From contig JBBRLG010000343.1 in assembly GCA_038231495.1 (NCBI GenBank), positions 1-8,173 of the forward strand: a stretch of 8,173 nt of DNA, in the 5' to 3' direction. The notes beneath the pieces were generated by a model. It was given only the letters and a program-made list of their open reading frames with translations. It searched no databases and was not told the DNA's origin. Shown piece after piece: positions 1 through 5,315 of this stretch; position 1 is the stretch's first letter; each line of letters opens with the position of its first letter. The stretch comes from JBBRLG01 sp038231495. GTDB taxonomy: Bacteria > Planctomycetota > Planctomycetia > Gemmatales > Gemmataceae. A program made the position numbers and the translations under genes.

Positions 1-236
1 ACCGCCTCGAAGGCAGCGTGGACCTGGTCGGCGCAGGCGGCACGACCTTCGGGCCGGAGGAGGGCGCCCTTGTCCTGGCTCGTCGTGCGCCGCGGCCCGA
101 TTTGAAAGCGGACGACAACTTGCCGGACGACACAAAACTTTGGGCGGCGTTGCAGGCGGCCAGCGGCGGCACCTGGGACGGCTGCGTCTACGATGTCGAG
201 GCGATTGTGCGCCGGTTGCAAGGATCGCAGCCTTGA
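1..236 (+). CDS. 3' end of an unrecognised protein (partial)
   Basis: An open frame enters from the left edge (codons in frame from base 3) and stops at TGA 234-236, giving about 77 C-terminal residues. The GTG at 18-20 is an internal Val codon, not a convincing start, because the frame is open to the edge and no ribosome site precedes it. Visible features are a Gly-rich stretch (LVGAGGTTFGPEEGALVLARR), an acidic/basic middle segment (LKADDNLPDDTKLW) and a closing GTWDGCVYDVEAIVRRL. It looks like the end of a soluble globular domain with no membrane segment. I do not recognise the family. High GC and coding-like residue composition support a real gene. Confidence 0.6.
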   Translation, partial: RLEGSVDLVGAGGTTFGPEEGALVLARRAPRPDLKADDNLPDDTKLWAALQAASGGTWDGCVYDVEAIVRRLQGSQP

Positions 237-280
237 AGAATGCCGAGCCGGGAGCCGCGCGGCAGTGGACGCCCTACCCA

Positions 281-311
281 CCCTTGCCAAGGCGCATATT
301 CTTGGCAAGGG
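281..311 (+). terminator. Hairpin downstream of the first gene, possible terminator
   Basis: CCCTTGCCAAG (281-291) pairs perfectly with CTTGGCAAGGG (301-311) around a 9-nt loop, 45 nt after the stop of the upstream gene. The stem is strong, but the following bases (GCGCGCTATCGTTT) contain no proper U-tract. It may therefore be an RNA 3'-end stabiliser or a REP-like repeat rather than a true intrinsic terminator. Confidence 0.4.
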
Positions 312-363
312 CGCGCTATCGTTTCCGCGACGACCCATTCGTTTCGCGTGGCTTGAAAGCAAA

Positions 364-425
364 GGAAACGAACTTTATTTCCGCAAGTGCTTATCGGGTA
401 TTCTCTTGGGGAAGTTCGTTTCCCC
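364..425. repeat. 12-bp inverted repeat with an alternative small hairpin
   Basis: GGAAACGAACTT (364-375) is perfectly complementary to AAGTTCGTTTCC (412-423), leaving a 36-nt loop. The right arm can instead form a local hairpin, GGGGAA (408-413) with TTCCCC (420-425). The two structures exclude each other. Whether the region is transcribed is unknown. Confidence 0.5.
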
Positions 426-493
426 ACCCCCTGACACACCCCCCCCTGGATTCTCTCCTGCCGTTGATGTCCAATCATGTCCACTGCCCGCAC

Positions 494-512
494 CCGGTGA
501 ACGGTTACCAAA
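494..512. repeat. 19-bp dispersed repeat, copy A
   Basis: The 19 bases 494-512, core GGTGAACGGTTACC, recur as an exact reverse complement at 8016-8034, about 7.5 kb away. The core is an imperfect palindrome. Nineteen exact bases twice in 8 kb is unlikely by chance, so it is probably a member of a genomic repeat family. It lies about 150 bp upstream of mraZ; the other copy lies upstream of amt. Confidence 0.7.
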
Positions 513-590
513 AACCTTTCCTAACCCGTTCAAATCCAACCCCTTCCAGCGCACCGTCCGATTGCCAACCCGAACCGGCCTTGCGGACGC

Positions 591-618
591 TTGCATTCGC
601 GCCCAAAATGGGTATAGT
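591..618 (+). promoter_or_regulatory. Putative sigma-70-type promoter of mraZ
   Basis: TATAGT at 613-618 matches five of six bases of the -10 consensus. TTGCAT at 591-596, 16 bp upstream, is a weak -35 (three of six). Transcription would start near 625, so the TGGG boxes at 621-654 would lie over and just after the start site, a position suited to repression. Called by eye only. Confidence 0.45.
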
Positions 619-620
619 TA

Positions 621-654
621 TGGTGGCAGGTGGGTGAAAGTGGGCTGCGGTGGG
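621..654 (+). promoter_or_regulatory. MraZ operator: TGGG boxes at 10-bp spacing
   Basis: TGGT at 621 and TGGG at 631, 641 and 651 form four boxes with an exact 10-bp period, i.e. one helical turn, so all lie on one face of the DNA. The sequence between boxes varies, so this is not a simple tandem duplication. It is the layout described for Escherichia coli MraZ, which binds TGGGN direct repeats separated by 5 nt upstream of its own gene. The array ends 11 nt before the mraZ ATG and directly follows the predicted -10 at 613-618. Negative autoregulation is the likely role; this is inference from the match and position. Confidence 0.8.
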
Positions 655-665
655 AAATCGACGCA

Positions 666-1106
666 ATGTTGCTCACCGGCACCCACCCACGCACCCTCGA
701 CGACAAGAAGCGCATGGCGCTGCCGAAGCGCGTTCGCGAACTGTTGCACGAGCCGACGACGCTGTTCGTCACGCCCGGACCCGACCAGAGCCTGTGGCTC
801 TACACGCAGGCCGCCCTCGAAGAACTGTCCGGCAAACTCGACCAGACCCCGGCGACCGACGCTGAGGCGCGGGTCTTCCGGCGGTTGTATTTCGCCCAGA
901 CCGAGGCCGTGGACGTGGACCGCAACGGCCGCATCCTCATTCCGGAACGGCTGGTGCTGTTTGCGGGGTTGAAACACGAGGTCGTACTGCTCGGCGTCCG
1001 CGACCACCTGGAACTGTGGGACGCCGAACGCTGGCAGGCGTACTTGACGGAGAACGCTCCCCGCTTCGACGCCGTGGCGGAAGCGGCGTTTCGGGAGAAG
1101 CGTTAA
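666..1106 (+). CDS. mraZ: MraZ transcriptional regulator of the dcw cluster
   Basis: The 146-residue product is a full-length MraZ, a cytoplasmic oligomeric DNA-binding protein with two SpoVT/AbrB-like halves that controls the division/cell-wall cluster. The first DXXXR motif is D12-D-K-K-R16 followed by MALP. The second is D85-R-N-G-R89 followed by ILIP. The family signatures FAGL, VVLLG and ELWD lie near residues 100-120. I start at ATG 666, not at the in-frame GTG 630: MLLTGTHPRTLDDKKR begins where known MraZ proteins begin, and an earlier start would place codons through the TGGG boxes. The ribosome site is weak (GGGA at 652-655). rsmH follows, as in most bacteria, but after a 362-bp gap containing a terminator. 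The C-terminal ~20 residues (charged, Ala-rich) are family-typical. Both DNA-binding motifs are intact, unlike those in the related domain encoded at 2465-3688. Confidence 0.95.
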   Translation: MLLTGTHPRTLDDKKRMALPKRVRELLHEPTTLFVTPGPDQSLWLYTQAALEELSGKLDQTPATDAEARVFRRLYFAQTEAVDVDRNGRILIPERLVLFAGLKHEVVLLGVRDHLELWDAERWQAYLTENAPRFDAVAEAAFREKR

Positions 1107-1132
1107 ACCACGGAATACACGGAAAGTAACCC

Positions 1133-1213
1133 CTTTTCCCCCCCTTGCGAAGGGGGGGTAGGGGGGGTGGACGCCATAACCCCCCTACCCCCCCTTCGCA
1201 AGGGGGGGAGAAG
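1133..1213. repeat. G/C-tract inverted-repeat element, copy 1
   Basis: A perfect 29-bp inverted repeat (1138-1166 with 1180-1208) extends outward with near-complete pairing to 1133/1213. Each arm is itself a palindrome: a run of seven C, TTGCGAA, then a run of seven G, followed by TA and another G run. The centre holds GTGGACGCCA (1167-1176). The same arm type, the same central decamer and the flanking AACTTCT recur in the cluster at 8033-8173, so this is a repeat family. No coding capacity; size and symmetry suggest a REP- or MITE-like element. It starts 26 bp after the mraZ stop and could act as a transcript end. Confidence 0.75.
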
Positions 1214-1265
1214 TTAGGGAACGAATCATGTGCAATCGCTGACACCGACAAGGGAATCATCGTGA

Positions 1266-1312
1266 GCCGGCCGGTATGAGCAGATACCGGCCGGCACCTC
1301 CGGCTTGCCGGA
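1266..1312. repeat. Two adjacent GC hairpins between mraZ and rsmH
   Basis: GCCGGCCGGTAT (1266-1277) pairs perfectly with ATACCGGCCGGC (1284-1295) around a 6-nt loop. Immediately after, TCCGGC (1299-1304) pairs with GCCGGA (1307-1312). No U-tract follows. Function unknown; together with the terminator at 1342 they make a highly structured spacer. Confidence 0.55.
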
Positions 1313-1341
1313 AATGCGTCGAATCCCTTGGGTTTCCGTTG

Positions 1342-1380
1342 ACCTCCCGGACGTCCCAACGTCCGGGAGGTTTCTCTTTC
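1342..1380 (+). terminator. Intrinsic terminator between mraZ and rsmH
   Basis: ACCTCCCGGACGT (1342-1354) pairs perfectly with ACGTCCGGGAGGT (1359-1371) around a 4-nt loop. TTTCTCTTTC (1371-1380) follows at once: a 13-bp GC-rich stem with a U-rich tail. This is the best terminator in the window. It should end mraZ transcription before rsmH, so rsmH probably has its own promoter. The tail is interrupted by C residues, so termination may be partial. Confidence 0.7.
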
Positions 1381-1405
1381 CTCTATTTCGCACTTCGGGT
1401 ACAAT
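1377..1405 (+). promoter_or_regulatory. Possible rsmH promoter
   Basis: TACAAT at 1400-1405 is a good -10 match (five of six). With a 17-bp spacer the -35 would be TTTCCT at 1377-1382, which is poor. It directly follows the terminator and would leave a leader of about 55 nt before the rsmH ATG. Weak evidence from sequence alone; position is the main argument. Confidence 0.3.
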
Positions 1406-1468
1406 CCTTCCGACACTGCGAATCGCACCACGTCCAACACCGCTTCGCCCGCTTTCTCGACGCACACC

Positions 1469-2386
1469 ATGAAGACTCCGGATGCCGACGCCGAACCGCG
1501 CCACGTGTCGGTTTTGCCCGCCGAGGTTTTGGCCGCACTCGCGCCGCAACCCGGCCAGGTAATCGTGGACGCCACCGTCGGCGCGGGCGGCCACGCGCGG
1601 CAGATTGCCGAACGACTCGCGCCCGGCGGCCGGCTCCTCGGCCTGGACCGCGATGCAACCATGCTGGGTATGGCCAAGAAACGGCTGGCCGGTTTGCCGG
1701 TCACGCTGTTTCAGGCCAATTTCGACCAGCTGCGCGAGGTGCTGGACGGGCAAGGAATCCCGGCCGTGGACGGCGTGCTGGCGGATTTGGGCATCTGCTC
1801 GGACCAGCTGGACGACGCCGGGCGCGGGTTCAGTTTCGGGCAGGACGGGCCGCTGGACATGCGCATGAACCCGGAAGAGGGCGAGCCGGCCAGCGCCCTC
1901 TTGCAACGGTTGAACGAACGCGACCTTGCCGACTTGATCTACGAGTTCGGCGAAGAGCGGTTCAGTCGGCGGATTGCCCGCAAGATCGTCGAGGCGCGGC
2001 GGCTGACGCAGATGGAGACGACGGGGCAACTGGCCGAGTTGGTGCGGCGGTGCGTGCCCCGGCCGCGGGCCAAGAGTTGGCAAAAGGCGCCAATCGATCC
2101 GGCGACGCGGGTCTTCCAGGCGTTGCGGATCGCGGTGAACGACGAACTGGGAGCGCTCGACCGTTTCCTGGCCCAGTTGCCGGGCTGTGTGAAACCGGGT
2201 GGGAAGGCAGCGGTCATCAGTTTTCATTCGCTGGAGGACCGGCGCGTCAAGGTGGTGTTTCGGGTGCGCGCGGTTTGGGAGGCGGACACGCGCAAGCCGG
2301 TCGAGGCGACGGAGGAGGAGGAGCGGGCGAACCCGCGGTCGCGCAGCGCGAAACTGCGGTCCGCCCGCCGAGTGGGGCCGGAATGA
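1469..2386 (+). CDS. rsmH: 16S rRNA (cytosine-1402-N4)-methyltransferase RsmH
   Basis: The 305-residue product is the S-adenosylmethionine-dependent enzyme (also MraW) that methylates N4 of C1402 in the 16S rRNA decoding centre. Length and motif order match the family: HVSVLPAE (12-19), the SAM-binding loop VDATVGAGGHA (33-43), acidic strand end LGLDRD (57-62), ADLGICSDQLD (105-115), RGFSF..DGPLDMRM (119-133), YEFGEERFSRRIA (158-170), TRVFQALRIAVNDEL (213-227), ISFHSLEDRRVK (250-261), and the C-terminal NPRSRSAKLRSARR (288-301). No frameshift or missing motif is seen. ATG 1469 has no clear ribosome site, but the first conserved motif 11 residues in supports it. A palindrome starts 3 nt after the stop. 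The usual next genes ftsL and ftsI are absent; two LysM proteins follow instead. Confidence 0.96.
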   Translation: MKTPDADAEPRHVSVLPAEVLAALAPQPGQVIVDATVGAGGHARQIAERLAPGGRLLGLDRDATMLGMAKKRLAGLPVTLFQANFDQLREVLDGQGIPAVDGVLADLGICSDQLDDAGRGFSFGQDGPLDMRMNPEEGEPASALLQRLNERDLADLIYEFGEERFSRRIARKIVEARRLTQMETTGQLAELVRRCVPRPRAKSWQKAPIDPATRVFQALRIAVNDELGALDRFLAQLPGCVKPGGKAAVISFHSLEDRRVKVVFRVRAVWEADTRKPVEATEEEERANPRSRSAKLRSARRVGPE

Positions 2387-2389
2387 ACC

Positions 2390-2433
2390 GCCGCTTGCGG
2401 CTGAGCGCTTTGGAGCGCTCAGCCGCAAGCGGC
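2390..2433. repeat. Perfect 20-bp hairpin after rsmH (GCCGCTTGCGGC family)
   Basis: Bases 2390-2409 pair perfectly with 2414-2433 around a TTGG loop, beginning 3 nt after the rsmH stop. The outer half, GCCGCTTGCGGCT, is shared with the palindromes at 5316-5353 and 5675-5712. No U-tract follows, so it is more likely a REP-like element or mRNA 3'-end stabiliser than a classic terminator. The ribosome site of the next gene (AGGAG, 2455-2459) is 21 nt downstream and left free. Confidence 0.75.
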
Positions 2434-2464
2434 AAGACGACGAAGACCCGCGAGAGGAGCAAGG

Positions 2465-3688
2465 ATGATGAGTCGCAAGACCCAGTTCGCATGGATGGCG
2501 GCCGGCGCGGCGATGTGCCTGCTCGGCATCGGCCTCGCGCTCAAGATGCGCGACGCCAACAAGGCCGTCGGGCAAAACGATACGCAAGTTGCCCAGAATT
2601 CACCGCCGTCCACCATGCCGTTCAAGATGATAATAACGGCGAACAAGGAGGACGGGAACAAGATTGAGCCGATGGCAAGCGAGCCGCCGTTGCCCGTTCC
2701 GTCACCGACGTTCCCGCTACTGGAAGGCTCCGCGCCACCGCTGCCAGTGCCGCCGCCTCCCCCGTCGCCGCCGCTTCTGCCAACGCCTCCGCCGGAGGTG
2801 AATGTCGGGAGCGCACCGCTGCCGCCGCCATTGCCGATGGACCCGCCGCTAGCCCCCGTGCCGCCGGTCAGCCCGCCGAAGGTGAGTTGGGCCAACCCCC
2901 GCAACCTGGAGCCGGTGCCCGCGCCGTCCGTCATCCTTCCGGTCGGCGCGACGACCACCAAGGTCGAATCCATTCCCGGCGAGCCGCCGTTGGCCGCCGT
3001 CGCGGGTCCGTTGCAGGTTTACGAAGTCCGCACCGGCGGCGAGACGATCCAGGAAGTCGCCCGGCGGACCCTCGGCACCAGCGAGCGCTGGACCGAAGTC
3101 TCGAAGCTGAACCCGGTCATCAAGTCCGGCACGTTGATCGCGGCGGGAACCCTCGTCCGCCTGCCGGCCGAGGCGTGCGTCGCGACGGTGGATGAGGTCG
3201 AGGCAATCAAGCCGCTGCCGGCGATGCGACCGAAGTCGGTTGCCGCCGTCGTGAAGAAGGCATTGCCGCTGACCGGCACGTTCCCTTGCACCATCGACGA
3301 CAAGCGCGTGTTGACGTTGCCGAAGGCGTTGCGCGACCAGCTGGGCAATTGCGATACGATCCTGGTGTCGCCGGGGCCGGACCAGTGTTTGTGGATCACC
3401 AACCAGGCCCACCTCGAACGCCTGGCCGAGCATCTCGAACAGTCGCCGGCCAAGGAAATGGACGTGCGCATTTTCAAGCGTTTGTACTACGCCCAGACCG
3501 AAAAGGCCGCGACGAGCGACGGCACGGTGACGATCTCGGACAAGCTGGTGCAGTTCGCCGGCTTGCGGCAAGACGTGGTGCTGGTCGGCATCGACGAACA
3601 CTTCGAGCTGTGGGACGCCGCCAAGTGGCGGGCCTACACCCAACAAAAGAGTGCCGAGGCGCGGTCCGCAATGGCGGAACGCGAGTAA
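2465..3688 (+). CDS. Membrane-anchored proline-rich LysM protein with a C-terminal MraZ-like domain
   Basis: The 407-residue protein has four parts. A single hydrophobic segment lies at about 8-26. A proline-rich linker runs about 73-180 and includes a seven-proline run broken by one Ser. A LysM domain follows at about 184-234 (YEVRTGGETIQEVARR...LNPVIKSGTLIAAGTLVRLP). A complete MraZ-like domain occupies about 269-392. LysM commonly binds peptidoglycan N-acetylglucosamine, so an envelope location is likely. The MraZ part aligns end to end with the neighbouring MraZ, about 62 of 124 residues identical by hand count, including LTGT, PGPDQ, RLYxAQTE, FAGL and ELWDA. Both DXXXR arginines are replaced (V282, T354), and the second Asp is Thr350, so DNA binding is doubtful. 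AGGAG at 2455-2459 serves ATG 2465 or, with better spacing, ATG 2468. Topology is not certain: charges flank both sides of the hydrophobic segment, so the C-terminal part could be cytoplasmic. Confidence 0.88.
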   Translation: MMSRKTQFAWMAAGAAMCLLGIGLALKMRDANKAVGQNDTQVAQNSPPSTMPFKMIITANKEDGNKIEPMASEPPLPVPSPTFPLLEGSAPPLPVPPPPPSPPLLPTPPPEVNVGSAPLPPPLPMDPPLAPVPPVSPPKVSWANPRNLEPVPAPSVILPVGATTTKVESIPGEPPLAAVAGPLQVYEVRTGGETIQEVARRTLGTSERWTEVSKLNPVIKSGTLIAAGTLVRLPAEACVATVDEVEAIKPLPAMRPKSVAAVVKKALPLTGTFPCTIDDKRVLTLPKALRDQLGNCDTILVSPGPDQCLWITNQAHLERLAEHLEQSPAKEMDVRIFKRLYYAQTEKAATSDGTVTISDKLVQFAGLRQDVVLVGIDEHFELWDAAKWRAYTQQKSAEARSAMAERE

Positions 3689-3696
3689 CAAGCGGC

Positions 3697-3759
3697 TTCA
3701 GAGCCGCGACCGTAAGGGAGCGGAGGAACCCCCCGCGCCCTTACGGTCGCGGCTCTGAA
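3697..3759. repeat. Perfect 22-bp inverted repeat between the two LysM genes
   Basis: Bases 3697-3718 are an exact reverse complement of 3738-3759 (arm core AGAGCCGCGACCGTAAGGG). After one mismatch the stem continues with GCGG/CCGC (3720-3723 with 3733-3736). It starts 9 nt after the upstream stop and ends 8 nt before the ribosome site of the next gene. No U-tract. Its sequence is unrelated to the GCCGCTTGCGGC family, so at least two hairpin families occupy gaps in this window. It may insulate or stabilise the two messages. Confidence 0.75.
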
Positions 3760-3776
3760 ATCCGCACGGAAGGGGC

Positions 3777-5312
3777 ATGAAGATGGCGATGACCCGGGAA
3801 GTGAAAATCGGCGTGGGCGTGTCGTTCCTATTCGTGTGCATGGTCGGCCTCATTGTGGGCTGCAAGCTCTACGAAGAGCAACCCGAGGATCAGCAACCGG
3901 ACCAGGGGCAAACGCAGGTCACGGCGAATCCACCGGCGGAGCCGAAGCCCACGCCCGGCGTGTTGCCGGCGGGAATCATTCAGATACAAGGGATAGGCGG
4001 AAATGCGACGCCTGCCACAACCTCACCTTCTTCCCCTACCGAAGCCGTTGTTCCAGCGCCCACGTCGCCGCCGATTGATGCGGGGCCGCCTGTACCGCCT
4101 CCCCCCCCTGCGCCACCAGGACCGGCGTCTCCCCCGTACACGCTGTCTGGCGGACCACCTCCTTATGAACCTCCCGGAGTGCCAACTCCGCCGCCCACTC
4201 CCGCACCGCCTCCACCTCTGTCTACGTCCGTGCCCGGAGGAAATCCCGGACTTGCCGAATCCTTGCTAGCGTCCGCGGCCCAGCCCGCCGAAACGGTTGT
4301 AAAACTCGATTCCACCTCCGCTCCAATACCGGCTCCGGTGAATGCCGCGAACGTCCCACTACCGCCACTAGCCCCACCGCCCCTACCGCCCTCGGAACCG
4401 CACGCACCACCGATGCCAGCTCCCACGACGAAGATTGAGCCGCCGATTAGTGCCGGTCCCCCCGTGACTCTAATAATCCCGGTGCCAATGGGCGGCGCAC
4501 CGCCAGTTGCTCCGCCGCCGCCGGAAACCACTAACATCACCCCCCTTGCCCCGATCACGGCCCCCGTAGCGCCCGCGGCAGCCACGCTCGGCCCGCCGAC
4601 GGAAAGCAAGTTCGTCCCCGCCCCACAAGAAGCGATGCCGGCACCTACGCCACCAGCCCCACCTCCGCCGGGTCCGGGTACGATCGCTACGGAACCTCGG
4701 CTCGCACCCCTTCCGGCAAACACCATCGCCGCAACACCACCGGCCCCGATCATTCCGGCCCCGCCAAACAATCCGCCGGCCGCGCCGCCAACCGGAGTGC
4801 CCGTGGTGCGAAATGAAACCCCCGTGCCGATGTCGCCTGCGCCGGCGGCCGGCGGGGTTCATGTAATGAGTCATCTTTACCAGGTGGTCGAGCTTAAGAA
4901 GGAGGCCACCTTCCAGGAGTTGAGTGCGTGGTACTACAAATCAGACAAATATGCCCCGGATTTGGCCAAATTCAACCGCGATAATGGTGGGCCGGTAGAA
5001 GCGGCGACCGGCAAGCTGGCTGCGTTTCAAAAAGTGTACTTCCCGGATTTGGATTATTTTGAGAAGCCGCAGTCTCCCGCGGCGGAGGTACGGCCGGCCG
5101 CCAACCCCCGGCCGATGGGCAAGGTCTACACGGCCTACGAAGTGTTCACCGGCGGCGAATCCTGGCTGACCATCGCGCACGGCCGGGTTGATCGCGCCGA
5201 CGAGATTCGGAGCCTTAACCCCAACGTGGTCGTGAACAACCAGGGCGTCGTGCCCGCCGGCACGCTGCTGAAGCTGCCCGCCGACGCGCAGGGCGGCGTT
5301 GCCCCTCGCTAA
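3777..5312 (+). CDS. Membrane-anchored long proline-rich protein with two LysM-like domains
   Basis: The protein has up to 511 residues. The N-terminus (TREVK, then a hydrophobic segment about 11-29) is a single anchor with positive charge inside and acidic residues after it, predicting the rest outside the cytoplasm. IVGC at 26-29 resembles a lipobox, so a lipoprotein cannot be excluded. Residues about 50-360 are low-complexity, dominated by Pro and Ala, probably an extended spacer. Two LysM-like domains end the protein: a divergent one at about 366-424 (LYQVVELKKEATFQELSAWYY...) and a clearer one at about 452-501 (YEVFTGGESWLTIAHGR...SLNPNVVVNN...PAGTLLKLP). Starts at ATG 3777, 3783 and 3789 are in frame; GGAAGGGG (3768-3775) is best spaced for 3783. 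It follows the LysM-MraZ gene by 88 nt and shares its architecture, but has no MraZ domain. Role inferred: peptidoglycan-binding envelope protein. Confidence 0.85.
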   Translation: MKMAMTREVKIGVGVSFLFVCMVGLIVGCKLYEEQPEDQQPDQGQTQVTANPPAEPKPTPGVLPAGIIQIQGIGGNATPATTSPSSPTEAVVPAPTSPPIDAGPPVPPPPPAPPGPASPPYTLSGGPPPYEPPGVPTPPPTPAPPPPLSTSVPGGNPGLAESLLASAAQPAETVVKLDSTSAPIPAPVNAANVPLPPLAPPPLPPSEPHAPPMPAPTTKIEPPISAGPPVTLIIPVPMGGAPPVAPPPPETTNITPLAPITAPVAPAAATLGPPTESKFVPAPQEAMPAPTPPAPPPPGPGTIATEPRLAPLPANTIAATPPAPIIPAPPNNPPAAPPTGVPVVRNETPVPMSPAPAAGGVHVMSHLYQVVELKKEATFQELSAWYYKSDKYAPDLAKFNRDNGGPVEAATGKLAAFQKVYFPDLDYFEKPQSPAAEVRPAANPRPMGKVYTAYEVFTGGESWLTIAHGRVDRADEIRSLNPNVVVNNQGVVPAGTLLKLPADAQGGVAPR

Positions 5313-5315
5313 CGT

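Larger units (their letters stand above)
237..590. other. Gene-free spacer upstream of the mraZ promoter
   Basis: No frame here looks coding; the frames that cross it are low-complexity and overlap on both strands. It holds a perfect 11-bp hairpin (281-311), a 12-bp inverted repeat (364-375 with 412-423), a small competing hairpin (408-413 with 420-425), C-tracts around 422-449 and a copy of a 19-bp repeat (494-512). No RNA gene was recognised. Confidence 0.6.

Noticed and set aside
528..537. GTTCAAATCC, resembling a tRNA T-loop
   Set aside because: The flanking bases do not form the 5-bp T-stem, and no acceptor, D or anticodon arm is found around it.
193..972. 259-codon plus-strand frame across the spacer and mraZ
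   Set aside because: It runs out of frame through mraZ and the operator array; composition changes abruptly and no family is recognisable.
1226..2587. 453-codon minus-strand open frame over rsmH
   Set aside because: It overlaps rsmH completely; composition is Arg/Pro-rich without motifs and there is no ribosome site.
4163..4771. 202-codon minus-strand Gly-rich frame
   Set aside because: It is the reverse complement of the proline-rich linker codons (CCN read as NGG), so the Gly richness is automatic.
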